Below the pieces are notes generated by a model. The model was not told the DNA's origin and ran no database searches. It worked only from the letters and a program-made list of their open reading frames with translations. From positions 1,042,178-1,106,177 of the forward strand of contig JALCKZ010000001.1 of NCBI GenBank assembly GCA_022647615.1: a DNA stretch of 64,000 nucleotides, written 5' to 3'. The DNA comes from Bacteroidales bacterium. GTDB lineage: Bacteria > Bacteroidota > Bacteroidia > Bacteroidales > UBA932. The translations under genes and the position numbers were made by a program. Positions within the stretch are counted from its first letter, which is position 1; the number at the start of each line of letters is the position of its first letter. Shown in pieces: positions 1 through 9,478 of the stretch.

Positions 1-702
1 CTTATAGTCAGCGGACTTGCCATTGGGATAGATATAACCGCGCATAGGGCCGCGCTGGAGAACGGGATGGAGACTGTAGCAGTTTTGCCCTGCGGAATAG
101 ATTTGATATATCCCGCATCTCACAGAGATGATGCTATAAAGATGATTTCTGGCGGAGGAATTTTAACGGAGTTCCCAAGGGAGACTCCGGCACTAAGGAG
201 AAATTTTTTGCAGAGAAACAGGATAATAGCGGGAATGACACAGGGACTGTTGGTTGCGGAGACAAGGGTCTATGGCGGTTCCATGAGCACCGTTGAATAT
301 GCAAGTTCCTATGGGAGAGAGATTTTTGCAGTTCCGGGGAGAATCTGCGACGCAAATTCTTATGGATGCAATTATTTGATATCTAAAAATGTGGCATCTG
401 CTTGCATTAATACGCTGACTATTCCCGTCGGTCTGGGCTGGACAAAAAGCGTAGGGAGCGATGTTTCTCTTCAGCAGGATTTGTTTAGCTCCTCCAATGG
501 GAAAAGGGAGAAAATATTGTTAACTTTATCACCTGTAATTGCAAGGGGCGTAGATTATGTGGTGCAGAATACCGGGTATGATTTTAATACTGCATCGCTG
601 ATTCTTTTGGAGCTTGAGCTGGAGGGGGAGATAGTGGCGGACGATAAGGGGGAGTATAAGCTTAAAAGGCGGAACCGGCAAGATGCGGAAGATAATGGCT
701 GA
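1..702 (+). CDS. dprA: DNA processing protein DprA (5' end missing)
   Basis: The last 233 codons of DprA/Smf are visible; the reading frame is open from base 1, so the start lies outside the window. DprA loads RecA onto incoming single-stranded DNA during natural transformation. The fragment begins in the Rossmann-like domain with SGLAIGID and AHRAAL, followed by GGILTEFP, the RNRIIAGM stretch, and the AVPG motif with downstream GCNYLI. The last 70 residues resemble the winged-helix domain of longer DprA proteins. The stop is 3 bases before tatD, so the two are probably co-transcribed. Any GTG or ATG inside the fragment, such as position 67, is internal. Confidence 0.93.
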   Translation, partial: LIVSGLAIGIDITAHRAALENGMETVAVLPCGIDLIYPASHRDDAIKMISGGGILTEFPRETPALRRNFLQRNRIIAGMTQGLLVAETRVYGGSMSTVEYASSYGREIFAVPGRICDANSYGCNYLISKNVASACINTLTIPVGLGWTKSVGSDVSLQQDLFSSSNGKREKILLTLSPVIARGVDYVVQNTGYDFNTASLILLELELEGEIVADDKGEYKLKRRNRQDAEDNG

Positions 703-705
703 TTT

Positions 706-1533
706 ATGAAATTTGTTGATACACATACACATCCTTATGACGAGGCTTTTGATGCAGACAGAGAAGAAGTGCTGCAGCGTGCGTTGGATGCGGGGGTGGA
801 AAAGTGGATTTTCCCTTCAATAGATTCTACATACTATCGGAGACAAAAAGAGTGTTTTGACAAACATCAGTGTAATGCCTTTATGGCCATGGGGTTACAT
901 CCAACATCAGTTGCGGCGAATTGGAAAGAGGAGCTGAATTTTGTTTTTGAGCAGATGAAGCAGTCTGCCAATTTTTCTCACGACAGTGCAACTACTTCAT
1001 CTGTAAGGTATTATGCTGTAGGAGAAATTGGACTGGACGGATACTGGAGCAAGGAATTTATTGCAGAGCAGATGGAAGTGTTTTCTGCTCAGATAGATAT
1101 GGCGGAACAATACTCTTTGCCCATCATTATTCATGAGCGTTCCGCAACCGATGAAATGTTCCGCGTTTTGGAAAACCATGTATTTGGGAAAGACAGCAAC
1201 ACGCACAAAATCAAAGGGGTATTTCATGCGTTCAGCGGCAGTCCGGAGACATTTGAAAGGATTCAGAAGTATGGAGATTTTAAAGTTGGAATAGGTGGAG
1301 TTGTGACATATAAAAATGCAGGAGTCGCCAAAGCATTGGAAAACATTCCGTTAGAAAGTATTGTTCTGGAGACCGATTCTCCGTGGCTCACTCCTGTCCC
1401 ATTCCGCGGCAAAAGAAATGAGAGCTCATATATTCCTTACATTGCTGCAAAAGTCTCAGAAATAAAGCATTGCAGCGTAGAGGATGTGGCTGCCCAAACA
1501 ACAAAAAATGCAGAGGAGCTATTTGGAATATAG
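706..1533 (+). CDS. tatD: TatD-family metal-dependent DNase
   Basis: A TIM-barrel hydrolase of 275 residues. All expected metal ligands are visible: the HTH pair at residues 7-9, Glu107 in GEIGLDG, His143 in IIHERS, His174 in GVFHAFSGS and Asp224 in LETDSPWL. Family members are 3'-5' exonucleases or deoxyribonucleases acting in DNA repair. Residues about 85-101, rich in Ser, Asn and Thr, make it slightly longer than the usual 255-265 residues. It follows dprA closely. The ATG at 706 leads directly into the MKFVDTHTH core, which fixes the start. Confidence 0.93.
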   Translation: MKFVDTHTHPYDEAFDADREEVLQRALDAGVEKWIFPSIDSTYYRRQKECFDKHQCNAFMAMGLHPTSVAANWKEELNFVFEQMKQSANFSHDSATTSSVRYYAVGEIGLDGYWSKEFIAEQMEVFSAQIDMAEQYSLPIIIHERSATDEMFRVLENHVFGKDSNTHKIKGVFHAFSGSPETFERIQKYGDFKVGIGGVVTYKNAGVAKALENIPLESIVLETDSPWLTPVPFRGKRNESSYIPYIAAKVSEIKHCSVEDVAAQTTKNAEELFGI

Positions 1534-1592
1534 AATGATAATATAAAACTATCGGGGAAATTATTATATAATTGTTTGATAATAAGAAGGAT

Positions 1593-2624
1593 ATGAAAAG
1601 AAAGCTATTGCTGATTTATACCGGCGGAACAATAGGAATGAAGCAAGACGCAAAAACTCTGGCGCTTGTTCCTTTTGATTTCAGCCAGATTCAGGAGGAG
1701 GTTCCGGAGCTTAAAAAATTTGGGTATAATATTGATACATACTCATTTAACCCGGTCATTGATTCTTCTGATGTTGCTCCGGATTTTTGGGTAAAATTGT
1801 CTCTCCTTATTAAGAAAAATTATGGTAAATATGATGGTTTTGTTGTGCTTCACGGCACAGACACAATGTCGTATACCGCTTCTGCTCTGAGCTTTATGCT
1901 GGAGAATCTGGAAAAGCCGGTAGTGCTTACAGGCAGCCAGCTCCCGATAGGAATGTTAAGGACAGACGGAAAGGAAAATATCATATCCTCTATTGAAATT
2001 GCCGCGGCGGTGAGAAAAGATGGCAGGGCGATGGTCCCTGAAGTTTGCATATACTTTGAGAGTCAGCTATATAGAGGGAACAGGACAACAAAATACAATG
2101 CCGAGAACTTTAGAGCTTTCAGATCCGCAAATTATCCCGTGCTGGCTGATGTCGGCATACATATTAAGTATAATACATCTGTCATAAATTATCCTGCAAA
2201 GTGGGATAAACCTTTGAAAATTAGCACAAAACTAGATACCAACGTTGCGATAGTAAAGATATTCCCCGGAATATCTCCGGAGGCAGTGGATGCAGCCTTT
2301 AACATTAAGGGTTGCAGGGCTGTTATTTTGGAGACTTACGGTTCCGGCAATGCTCCTACCAACAGGGAGTTCCTGGATAGCATTAAAAGAGGAGTTAAAA
2401 AGGGGGTTATAATTGTGGATGTTACACAATGTCAGGCAGGTAGCGTTGACATGTGCGCATACGCAACAGGCGCGGCATTAAAGAAAATAGGGGTTATATG
2501 CGGTTATGACAGCACTACTGAGGCCGCCTTGGCCAAATTATTTGTTTTAATGGGTAAATATGCTGATATAGAAAAAGTTAAGAAAAATATGTTGATAAAT
2601 TTGAGGGGAGAGGTTACAATTTAG
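1593..2624 (+). CDS. ansA: L-asparaginase, type I (AnsA-like, cytoplasmic)
   Basis: Hydrolyses asparagine to aspartate and ammonia. The protein opens with LLLIYTGGTIGM, carrying the first catalytic threonine. It continues with VLHGTDTMSYTASALSFM, carrying the second Thr-Asp-Lys-type active-site block, and LTGSQLPIG. The 343 residues fit the family. I chose the ATG at 1593 because it sits directly before MKRKLLLIYTGG; a TTG 21 bases upstream would add seven unconserved residues. There is no signal peptide, as expected for the cytoplasmic type I enzyme. It lies 60 bases after tatD on the same strand. Confidence 0.92.
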   Translation: MKRKLLLIYTGGTIGMKQDAKTLALVPFDFSQIQEEVPELKKFGYNIDTYSFNPVIDSSDVAPDFWVKLSLLIKKNYGKYDGFVVLHGTDTMSYTASALSFMLENLEKPVVLTGSQLPIGMLRTDGKENIISSIEIAAAVRKDGRAMVPEVCIYFESQLYRGNRTTKYNAENFRAFRSANYPVLADVGIHIKYNTSVINYPAKWDKPLKISTKLDTNVAIVKIFPGISPEAVDAAFNIKGCRAVILETYGSGNAPTNREFLDSIKRGVKKGVIIVDVTQCQAGSVDMCAYATGAALKKIGVICGYDSTTEAALAKLFVLMGKYADIEKVKKNMLINLRGEVTI

Positions 2625-2738
2625 TTTGCATTGGCGGATTTTTGTAAGAAAAAATTGCGTAAATTGCGCCTCGGTTTTTCCAAGAGACAAACGAATAACT
2701 ACAAATACATTGTTTAATATTAAATCACAAAAAAATTT

Positions 2739-3548
2739 ATGAAAAAAATTTTCATGTTTTTGGCAGTCGCTGGCATTATGGCCTTTACTGCCCAGAACGC
2801 AGTTGCACAGGACTCTACAAAGGCTGCTCCTGCAACGTCAGCTCAAGCTGCTCCTGCCCCTGCACAAGCTTCTCAGATGTCATCTCAGGAACTAATGGGT
2901 GGAAGTTCTGACCAGCCTATTTATCAGCAGATTAAGATTAAGTTCATTGAAGGAGGTCCCGGATTCATGGCTACAATCATCTTGTGCCTTATCTTTGGAC
3001 TTGCTATTGCAATTGAAAGAATTATATATCTTAACCTTGCAAGCACAGACACAGACAAACTTGTAAAGAAGGTTGATGAGGCTCTTAACAATGGTGGCGT
3101 TGACGCAGCAAAGGAAATTTGCCGTAACACTCGCGGACCAGTTGCAAGTATCTTCTATCAGGGTCTTTGCCGTATGGATCAAGGTTTGGATGTTGTTGAG
3201 AAGTCAATCACTTCTTACGGTTCAGTTCAGATGGGTCAGCTAGAGAGCGGACTTACTTGGATTGCATTGTTCATCGCTTTGGCTCCTATGTTGGGATTCC
3301 TTGGAACAGTTGTTGGAATGGTTCAGGCATTTGATGCTATCGAGTCAGCAGGAGATATTTCTCCAACCGTTGTTGCCGGTGGTATTAAAGTCGCTTTGAT
3401 CACTACCATTGGTGGTTTGATCGTCGCTATTATCCTTCAGTTGTTCTATAACTACATCGTATCTAGAATTGATAGCATCGTAAACGGAATGGAAAATGCT
3501 TCCATCAGCTTTGTTGATGTTTTAACTCACTTTAGCAATAAAAAATAA
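2739..3548 (+). CDS. exbB: MotA/TolQ/ExbB proton channel family protein
   Basis: Inner-membrane proton channel subunit that uses the proton motive force to energise TonB-type transporters. An N-terminal hydrophobic segment (residues 1-23, ending in AVAQ) resembles a signal peptide. An Ala/Pro/Gln/Ser-rich stretch follows to about residue 55. Three membrane segments come next, including the diagnostic block around ALAPMLGFLGTVVGMVQAFD and the helix GGIKVALITTIGGLIVAIILQ. It is the first gene of a four-gene run with a 4-TM protein and two ExbD proteins. The substrate systems are probably SusC-type TonB-dependent transporters such as those at the end of the window. Confidence 0.92.
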   Translation: MKKIFMFLAVAGIMAFTAQNAVAQDSTKAAPATSAQAAPAPAQASQMSSQELMGGSSDQPIYQQIKIKFIEGGPGFMATIILCLIFGLAIAIERIIYLNLASTDTDKLVKKVDEALNNGGVDAAKEICRNTRGPVASIFYQGLCRMDQGLDVVEKSITSYGSVQMGQLESGLTWIALFIALAPMLGFLGTVVGMVQAFDAIESAGDISPTVVAGGIKVALITTIGGLIVAIILQLFYNYIVSRIDSIVNGMENASISFVDVLTHFSNKK

Positions 3549-3553
3549 TTGGT

Positions 3554-3961
3554 ATGTCTAAATCAGCAAAAATTTTTACATACATAATATACATCATCTC
3601 TGTTATCGTCTGCCTGGGATTTTATGTTCTTAATGGCTCCGGGAACAAGATGGTCAGCACAATTCTTGATTGGGCTTACATTCTTTGCGCTTTAGCTGTT
3701 GTTATCACTTTGGTATTGCCTTTCTTCTATCGTTCAGGCGGCAGCAACAAGAAGACCCTTTGGGAATTTGGTGTTGTAGTATTATTATGTTTGGTATCAT
3801 TCCTGATTGCTTCCGGCAATCCGGTTGATGCTCACGTTACCACTCCTCCTACGCACATGACGCTAAAGTGGATTGATGCTTCATTGATTTTGAGTATTAT
3901 CCTTCTTGTCGGCGCTTTCTTGTGCTCAGTATTGAGCGGTTTATTCAAACAGAGAAAATAA
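3554..3961 (+). CDS. Four-helix membrane protein between exbB and exbD, function unknown
   Basis: A 135-residue protein dominated by four hydrophobic segments, at about residues 9-30, 35-60, 70-88 and 107-130. It has short charged loops and no recognisable catalytic motif. It starts 5 bases after exbB and ends 3 bases before the first exbD, so it is almost certainly translated with them. Its position suggests an accessory or assembly subunit of the proton channel; this is an inference from gene order only. Confidence 0.85.
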   Translation: MSKSAKIFTYIIYIISVIVCLGFYVLNGSGNKMVSTILDWAYILCALAVVITLVLPFFYRSGGSNKKTLWEFGVVVLLCLVSFLIASGNPVDAHVTTPPTHMTLKWIDASLILSIILLVGAFLCSVLSGLFKQRK

Positions 3962-3964
3962 ATT

Positions 3965-4540
3965 ATGGCTACTAAAGAAACTCCTCAGATTAACGCAAGT
4001 TCGCAAGCCGATATTGCATTCTTGCTTCTGGTTTTCTTCCTGGTTACAACAACCATGGATGTAGATAAAGGTATTCAGAGACGTTTACCTCCTATGCAAG
4101 AGCACCAGCAGCAGCAAGATGTAAAGATCAACCGTAGAAATGTGATCATTGTTAAGATTAACTCCAATGATAGAATTTTGGTTGGTTCTCAGCCTATGGA
4201 CGTGAGTCAAATCAAGGATAAAATAGTTGAATTTATTACCAATCCTGCAAACGATCCTAATCTTCCGGAAAGAGAGACTATCAACGTTAAGGGATTTGGC
4301 AATTATGCGGTTTCCAAGGGTGTTGTTTCCTTGCAGAATGACCGTGGTACTAGTTACAATGCTTACATACAAGTTCAAAATGAAATTGTTAGAGCATTTG
4401 ATGAGGTCCGCGACGCGTTTGCAATGCAAAACTATGGAAAGAAGTATGCTGCGCTGGATGAGGATCATCAGAAGATAGTTCGTGATGCAATACCTCAGAG
4501 TATTTCAGAGGCAGAACCAAGAGATGTTAGAGGCAAATAG
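3965..4540 (+). CDS. exbD: Biopolymer transport protein ExbD/TolR (first copy)
   Basis: ExbD family proteins carry one N-terminal membrane helix and a periplasmic domain that couples the proton channel to TonB. The N-terminus shows the family pattern: polar residues, then SQADIAFLLLVFFLVTTTMD with the conserved membrane-embedded Asp, then a periplasmic domain with QRRLPP. At 191 residues it is longer than most ExbD; the extra length is a charged C-terminal tail from about residue 140. It is followed after 11 bases by a second exbD, so the complex may use an ExbD heterodimer. Confidence 0.9.
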   Translation: MATKETPQINASSQADIAFLLLVFFLVTTTMDVDKGIQRRLPPMQEHQQQQDVKINRRNVIIVKINSNDRILVGSQPMDVSQIKDKIVEFITNPANDPNLPERETINVKGFGNYAVSKGVVSLQNDRGTSYNAYIQVQNEIVRAFDEVRDAFAMQNYGKKYAALDEDHQKIVRDAIPQSISEAEPRDVRGK

Positions 4541-4551
4541 GAGAAATTATT

Positions 4552-5037
4552 ATGGGAAGATTTAGAGAAAGTAATAAAAAGAAAGCTCCGGCAATTAGCA
4601 CTGCATCACTTCCTGATGTTGTGTTCATGTTGCTGTTCTTCTTTATGATTTCAACTTCATTCCGCCAGACTAATAAGTTGGTTACGGTTAAATTGCCGGA
4701 GGCAACTGAGAATGTCAAGCTGGAGAGAAAGGATTTGGCTTCATATATCTACGTTGGTACGCCTATACCTTCTAAGCAGATACAGTTTGGAACAGACGCA
4801 CGTATCCAATTAAATGATTCATTTAGAACAGTTGGCGATATCCGCGACTTCATAGCCTCTGAAAGAGAGGGTATGGCGGAGGGAGACAAGGAATTAATGA
4901 CTGTTTCCATTAAAGCTGATGAGAACGTCCGCATGGGTATCATTTCCGATATCAAGCAAGAGCTAAGACGTTGCTCCGCTCTAAAAATCATGTATGTTGC
5001 ACGTACAAGGTCTACAGCTGCAAAACTTGCTGACTAG
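4552..5037 (+). CDS. exbD: Biopolymer transport protein ExbD/TolR (second copy)
   Basis: A 161-residue paralogue of the preceding gene. The membrane helix is at about residues 20-42, with the conserved Asp in SLPDVVFMLLFFFMISTSF, followed by KLPEATENV and a periplasmic domain. The two copies differ strongly outside the helix, so this is an old duplication typical of Bacteroidota. The gene closes the operon: a strong rho-independent terminator lies 26 bases downstream. Confidence 0.9.
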   Translation: MGRFRESNKKKAPAISTASLPDVVFMLLFFFMISTSFRQTNKLVTVKLPEATENVKLERKDLASYIYVGTPIPSKQIQFGTDARIQLNDSFRTVGDIRDFIASEREGMAEGDKELMTVSIKADENVRMGIISDIKQELRRCSALKIMYVARTRSTAAKLAD

Positions 5038-5062
5038 TAACCTTTGTATATATAATAAAAAG

Positions 5063-5091
5063 AGCCGCAGATGTTTTCTGCGGCTTTTTTT
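5063..5091 (+). terminator. Rho-independent terminator of the exbB-exbD operon
   Basis: A perfect 9-bp stem (5063-5071 with 5077-5085), a 5-nt TGTTT loop and a run of T from 5085 to 5091. It lies just after the stop of the second exbD. Confidence 0.9.
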
Positions 5092-5164
5092 ATTGCTAAA
5101 TTTGTAGGCTCCGCTGCGGCTTATTTTGCCGTCTGCCGGGATAATGAAATAATCTATAAAAGAG

Positions 5165-6448
5165 ATGGAATTTAATAAAATTGTACGTAGAACAGTCTTG
5201 TGTTTGGCTGCTGTAATGTTTGTTGTTTCAGCATCTTATGCAAAGACACCGGTGAAGAAACAGGCTCCAAGGGCCAAGTATGTTTTCTTTTTTATTGGAG
5301 ATGGAATGGGCTTTTCCCATGTCTCTCTTACTGAGGCATATCTTGCTACAGAAAATGGTCACGTTCCGGGAAGCGATCCGCTTTGTTTTACGCAGTTTCC
5401 GGTTATGGGAATGGCAACAACTTATTCTTACAGCAATATGATTACTTGTTCTTCTGCCGCTGCAACTGCTTTGGCTACAGGGCATAAGACAAGAAATAAT
5501 ATTGTCGGGATGGGACCGGACTCTACAAATTTGAGACAGTTTACTTATTTTTTGCATGATGCCGGAGTTAAGATTGGAATCATGACTACCGTCACGATAG
5601 ATCATGCTACGCCTGCCGGTTTTTATGCGCATTCAGCTGACAGGGACGGGTATTATGATATAGCAATGCAGCTTCCAAAGAGCGGTTTTGACTTTTTTGG
5701 AGGCGGCGGTTTTGACGGCGTTAACAACAAAAAAATTGCAAATGCAAAAAAGAATATTTATGATAACGTTGCAAAGTGCGGATATACAGTTGCTTATGGA
5801 GTAGATGATTATAAAGCAAAGAAAGCCGCAGGCGCAAAAAAAATGATTCTTTTCCAGTCTGACACATCCAGAGTTAATGATATCCTTCCTTATGTGATGG
5901 AGAGAGGTCCAAAGGATTTAACTCTTAAGCAGGTAGTTACATCTGCAATAGATTTTCTTTACAAGCCTAATGACAAAGGATTTTTTATGATGTGTGAGGG
6001 AGGAAAGATTGATTGGGCCGCTCATGATAATGACATGACTGGTGTTATTACAGAAACCATTGATATGGATGAAGCTATAAAAGTGGCTTTTGAATTTTAT
6101 AAGAAACATCCAAAAGAGACTTTAATAGTTGTAACTGCCGATCATGAAACCGGCGGTCTAACTCTTGGACGTACAAAGGGTTACACTTATGATTTATCCG
6201 GAGTGGATGTTACTTTAAAGAAAGTTCAGAAGGAAAAAATTACCGTTGATAATTATTTGAAGCAGGAGCCTGTTGATTCTTTGAGCAAGGTGGCGCACAT
6301 TGGATGGACTACCAGTTCACATACAGGAGGAGCCGTTCCCGTTTTTGCCGTAGGCGCTTGCAGTCAGATGTTTAGCGGAAGACAAAATAATATTGACCTG
6401 CCTAAGAAAATCTATAAGGCTATGGGATTTGGCGAGTTAAAGAATTAG
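5165..6448 (+). CDS. phoA: Alkaline phosphatase (secreted)
   Basis: A periplasmic phosphomonoesterase of the alkaline phosphatase superfamily, 427 residues, with a Sec signal peptide at about residues 1-26 (ends VVSASYAK). Metal and active-site blocks are visible in order: FFIGDGMGF; the CSSAAATALATG nucleophile segment; IDHATPAGFYAHSADR; EGGKIDWAAHDND; VTADHETGGLTLG; and SSHTGGAVPVFAVG. The family releases phosphate from organic esters. I see no Pho-box-like repeat upstream. The SGNH hydrolase gene starts 21 bases after the stop, which suggests co-transcription. The symbol is by family; orthology to E. coli phoA is not established. Confidence 0.9.
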   Translation: MEFNKIVRRTVLCLAAVMFVVSASYAKTPVKKQAPRAKYVFFFIGDGMGFSHVSLTEAYLATENGHVPGSDPLCFTQFPVMGMATTYSYSNMITCSSAAATALATGHKTRNNIVGMGPDSTNLRQFTYFLHDAGVKIGIMTTVTIDHATPAGFYAHSADRDGYYDIAMQLPKSGFDFFGGGGFDGVNNKKIANAKKNIYDNVAKCGYTVAYGVDDYKAKKAAGAKKMILFQSDTSRVNDILPYVMERGPKDLTLKQVVTSAIDFLYKPNDKGFFMMCEGGKIDWAAHDNDMTGVITETIDMDEAIKVAFEFYKKHPKETLIVVTADHETGGLTLGRTKGYTYDLSGVDVTLKKVQKEKITVDNYLKQEPVDSLSKVAHIGWTTSSHTGGAVPVFAVGACSQMFSGRQNNIDLPKKIYKAMGFGELKN

Positions 6449-6469
6449 CATAGGGATATTGGTATAAAG

Positions 6470-7294
6470 ATGTCATTTAGAAAAAGTAATATATTTATTG
6501 CTGCAGTTCTGCACGTGGTAATTTTTTCCGCGGCTGTTTTTGCTGTGCTGACGGCGTCTATGCTAAAAGCTGATGCTCAGGATCTTGTAAAGACTGCTAC
6601 CGAGGCTCAGAACCTAAATCCGATGGCGCAGAAAGATGGGGCTAAGTACACTAATTATTATTATACAAGACTTGAACAGTTTGCAAAGGAGAGTCCGATT
6701 TGCAAAGAAGACATTGTTTTTCTTGGCAACTCTTTAATAGAAGGTGGCAAATGGGATACTTATTTTCCTGCTGCAAATCAGAGGCTTGCAAGAAGGGGAG
6801 GGGCTATCAGAAACCGCGGAATTATTGGTGACATAGCAGATGGAATTTCTGACAGATTGGGAGATGTTGTTAAAGGAGAGCCTAAAAAAATATTTTTAAT
6901 TACCGGGGCCAATGATGTAAGTCATGATTTAACAGCAGATTCTATTATTGTTTTGGTAAAAAATTTAGTTGAAAAAATAAAGGCTGAAACTCCCCGTACA
7001 AAAATTTATATGATGAGCTTGCTCCCTATAAATGAGAGTTTTAAAAGATATAAAAGATTGACCGGCAAGACCGCTATGATTTCTGAAATTAATGCGGGTT
7101 TGGCAGAGGTGGCTCGCAAAGAACACGTTAAGTTTATAAATTTGTACCCGCTGTTTCTGGCGGGAGGCAAGGCTGACCTCAACATGCCGGCAAAGGACCA
7201 GGTGATGAATCCGGCTATATCTCCTGATGGATTGCACGTTACGGCGGAGGGTTATGCCATTTGGGCGAAGGCGATAAAAAGATACGTGAGATAG
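6470..7294 (+). CDS. SGNH/GDSL-family lipase or acylhydrolase (exported)
   Basis: A 274-residue protein with a hydrophobic N-terminal segment (residues about 8-35), so membrane-anchored or secreted. The four SGNH blocks are present: block I as VFLGNSLIEGG (Ser nucleophile in GNS rather than GDS), block II Gly in NRGIIGD, block III as ITGANDV, and block V as SPDGLHVT with the Asp-x-x-His pair. Such enzymes deacylate esters on glycans, lipids or peptidoglycan; the substrate cannot be told from sequence. It follows alkaline phosphatase directly. Confidence 0.85.
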   Translation: MSFRKSNIFIAAVLHVVIFSAAVFAVLTASMLKADAQDLVKTATEAQNLNPMAQKDGAKYTNYYYTRLEQFAKESPICKEDIVFLGNSLIEGGKWDTYFPAANQRLARRGGAIRNRGIIGDIADGISDRLGDVVKGEPKKIFLITGANDVSHDLTADSIIVLVKNLVEKIKAETPRTKIYMMSLLPINESFKRYKRLTGKTAMISEINAGLAEVARKEHVKFINLYPLFLAGGKADLNMPAKDQVMNPAISPDGLHVTAEGYAIWAKAIKRYVR

Positions 7295-7389
7295 ACTGTC
7301 GGGATTAAAATTGGAACTAAAGAAAAGATTAGTTTAAGTTAGAAATAATAGAGAATAATATAAACGTTTGATAATAGGAGTATTTTAAA

Positions 7390-8784
7390 ATGGGCGAAAT
7401 TCAGAGAAAAAACATTAAGCAGCTGTTCCAGGAGAAGCCTGGTAGTGAAGTTGTTGTAAAGGGATGGGTAAGAACAAAAAGAGGAAATAAAAATGTTGCT
7501 TTCATTGCAATGAATGATGGAAGCACCGTTAAAAATATTCAAGTTGTTTGTGACGGACAAAAATTCTCTGAGGAGAGTTTGAAGGACGTTACAACCGGTG
7601 CATGTCTTTGCGTTAAAGGTAAACTTGTTGAGAGCATGGGCAAGGGACAGAGCGTAGAGGTTCAGGCTGAAAGCGTTGAGATTTACGGGACTGCAGATGT
7701 TGCAACTTATCCTCTTCAGAAGAAGGGACACTCAATGGAGTTTTTGAGAGAGATTGCTCACATGAGAATGAGGACCAATACTTTTGGATGCGTCTTTAGA
7801 ATCAGGAACGCAATGGCATTTGCCATTCATAAATATTTTAATGAGAGAGGTTTCTACTATCTTCATACTCCGCTGATTACAGAGTCTGATTGCGAGGGTG
7901 CCGGAGAGATGTTCCAGGTAACCACCATGGATTTGAATAATATTCCAAAGACAAAAGACGGCAAGGTAAATTTTGAGGATGATTTCTTTGGAAAGCAAAC
8001 AGCTCTTACTGTTAGCGGTCAGCTGGAAGGAGAACTTGGAGCAACAGCTCTAGGAAAGATTTACACTTTTGGTCCTACGTTCCGTGCAGAGAATTCAAAT
8101 ACTCCAAGACATCTTGCAGAGTTTTGGATGATTGAGCCGGAGATGGCTTTCTATGATATCAATGATAATATGGAGCTTGCGGAAGATTTTATTAAGCATC
8201 TTGTTCAGTATGCTTTGGATAACTGTGCGGAGGATTTGCAGTTCTTGAACGATATGTTTGACAAAGGTCTTATTGAGCGTCTTAAAGGTGTGGTTGACAC
8301 CAAGTTCCAGAGACTTGAGTACACAGATGGGATTGATATTCTTATGAAGAGCGGAAAGAAATTTGAGTATCCGGTTAGCTGGGGAATTGATTTGCAGAGC
8401 GAGCATGAGAGATATCTTGTAGAGGAATATTTTAAGAAACCTGTAATTGTAACTGGTTATCCTAAGGATATTAAAGCATTCTACATGAAGCAAAATGATG
8501 ACGGAAAAACCGTTAAGGCAATGGACGTTTTGTTCCCTAAGATTGGAGAAATTATCGGCGGTTCAGAGAGGGAGGCTTCTTATGAAAAATTGATGAACAG
8601 AATCAATGAGCTTAAGATGGACACCAAGAATTTGTGGTGGTATATTGACACAAGGAAATGGGGGACTTGTCCTCACAGCGGCTTTGGTCTTGGCTTTGAG
8701 AGACTGCTTTTGTTTGTTACGGGCATGGCCAATATCAGAGATGTGATACCATTCCCAAGAACTCCAAAAAATGCTGATTTTTAG
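7390..8784 (+). CDS. asnS: Asparaginyl-tRNA synthetase
   Basis: Charges tRNA-Asn. 464 residues, matching the family. The N-terminal OB-fold anticodon-binding domain (about residues 15-105, [11 protein letters not shown]) is followed by a class II catalytic domain. Motif 2 is seen as [21 protein letters not shown] and motif 3 as [15 protein letters not shown] near the C-terminus. The stop is 44 bases before udk; a perfect TGTCGCGACA palindrome lies in that gap. Confidence 0.96.
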   Translation: MGEIQRKNIKQLFQEKPGSEVVVKGWVRTKRGNKNVAFIAMNDGSTVKNIQVVCDGQKFSEESLKDVTTGACLCVKGKLVESMGKGQSVEVQAESVEIYGTADVATYPLQKKGHSMEFLREIAHMRMRTNTFGCVFRIRNAMAFAIHKYFNERGFYYLHTPLITESDCEGAGEMFQVTTMDLNNIPKTKDGKVNFEDDFFGKQTALTVSGQLEGELGATALGKIYTFGPTFRAENSNTPRHLAEFWMIEPEMAFYDINDNMELAEDFIKHLVQYALDNCAEDLQFLNDMFDKGLIERLKGVVDTKFQRLEYTDGIDILMKSGKKFEYPVSWGIDLQSEHERYLVEEYFKKPVIVTGYPKDIKAFYMKQNDDGKTVKAMDVLFPKIGEIIGGSEREASYEKLMNRINELKMDTKNLWWYIDTRKWGTCPHSGFGLGFERLLLFVTGMANIRDVIPFPRTPKNADF

Positions 8785-8795
8785 GTAATTAAATA

Positions 8796-8809
8796 TCTGT
8801 CGCGACAGA
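8796..8809. repeat. Intergenic TCTGTCGCGACAGA palindrome
   Basis: A perfect 14-bp palindrome in the short gap between asnS and udk. The identical 14-mer recurs at 29160-29173, and its 10-bp centre recurs at 53246-53255; all three are intergenic. It is related to the abundant octamer TGTCGGGA. Possible roles are a regulator site or a restriction/recombination signal; the function is unknown. Confidence 0.6.
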
Positions 8810-8828
8810 AAATAAAAATAAAAATATC

Positions 8829-9458
8829 ATGTTAATCATTGGAATTGCCGGCGGGACCGGTTCCGGAAAAACAACTGTTGTAAACAAGCTGAAAAAATTG
8901 TTGAAGCCGGAGGATGTGGTTGTCATCTCTCAAGATTCTTATTACAAGGATAGCAGCAATCTTACTCCGGAGGAGAAGGCGGTGCACAATTTTGACCACC
9001 CCAATTCTATTGATTTTGATTTGCTTATAAGCGATTTAAAAAAGCTGAAGGCGGGGAAGAGCATAGAGGAGCCGGTTTATTCTTATGTCACGTGTTCCAG
9101 GTCAACAACGGAAACTGTTCATATTGAGCCTGCTACAATTATTATTATTGAGGGCATTTTGATTTTCACTTGTGAGGAGCTACGCAAATTGCTTGATATA
9201 TTGGTGTTTGTGGATGCAGATGCTGATGACCGCCTGAGCAGAGTGATTAGAAGAGATACTCAGGAGAGAGGCAAAAATGTTGAGCAGGTTCTTAAGAGAT
9301 ATCAGGAAACAGTAAAGCCCATGCATCTTCAGTTCATTGAGCCAAGCAAGAGATATGCAAATATAATTGTGCCGCAGGGAGGTCACAATACTGTAGCTAT
9401 CAATATTTTAGTGGCTACAATAGAGAAAGCCCTGAAGGGGAAGATTGCATTAAAATAG
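8829..9458 (+). CDS. udk: Uridine kinase
   Basis: Phosphorylates uridine and cytidine in pyrimidine salvage. 209 residues with the Walker A motif GGTGSGKTTVV at residues 8-18. Also present are the QDSYYKD block, the DHPNSIDFDLL substrate-binding segment, the EGIL motif and the RVIRRDTQERG lid arginines. Length and motif order match bacterial Udk. The GTG start of the TonB-like gene is 20 bases downstream, so the two are probably co-transcribed. Confidence 0.95.
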   Translation: MLIIGIAGGTGSGKTTVVNKLKKLLKPEDVVVISQDSYYKDSSNLTPEEKAVHNFDHPNSIDFDLLISDLKKLKAGKSIEEPVYSYVTCSRSTTETVHIEPATIIIIEGILIFTCEELRKLLDILVFVDADADDRLSRVIRRDTQERGKNVEQVLKRYQETVKPMHLQFIEPSKRYANIIVPQGGHNTVAINILVATIEKALKGKIALK

Positions 9459-9478
9459 TTTAACGGTTAAACTCAAGA

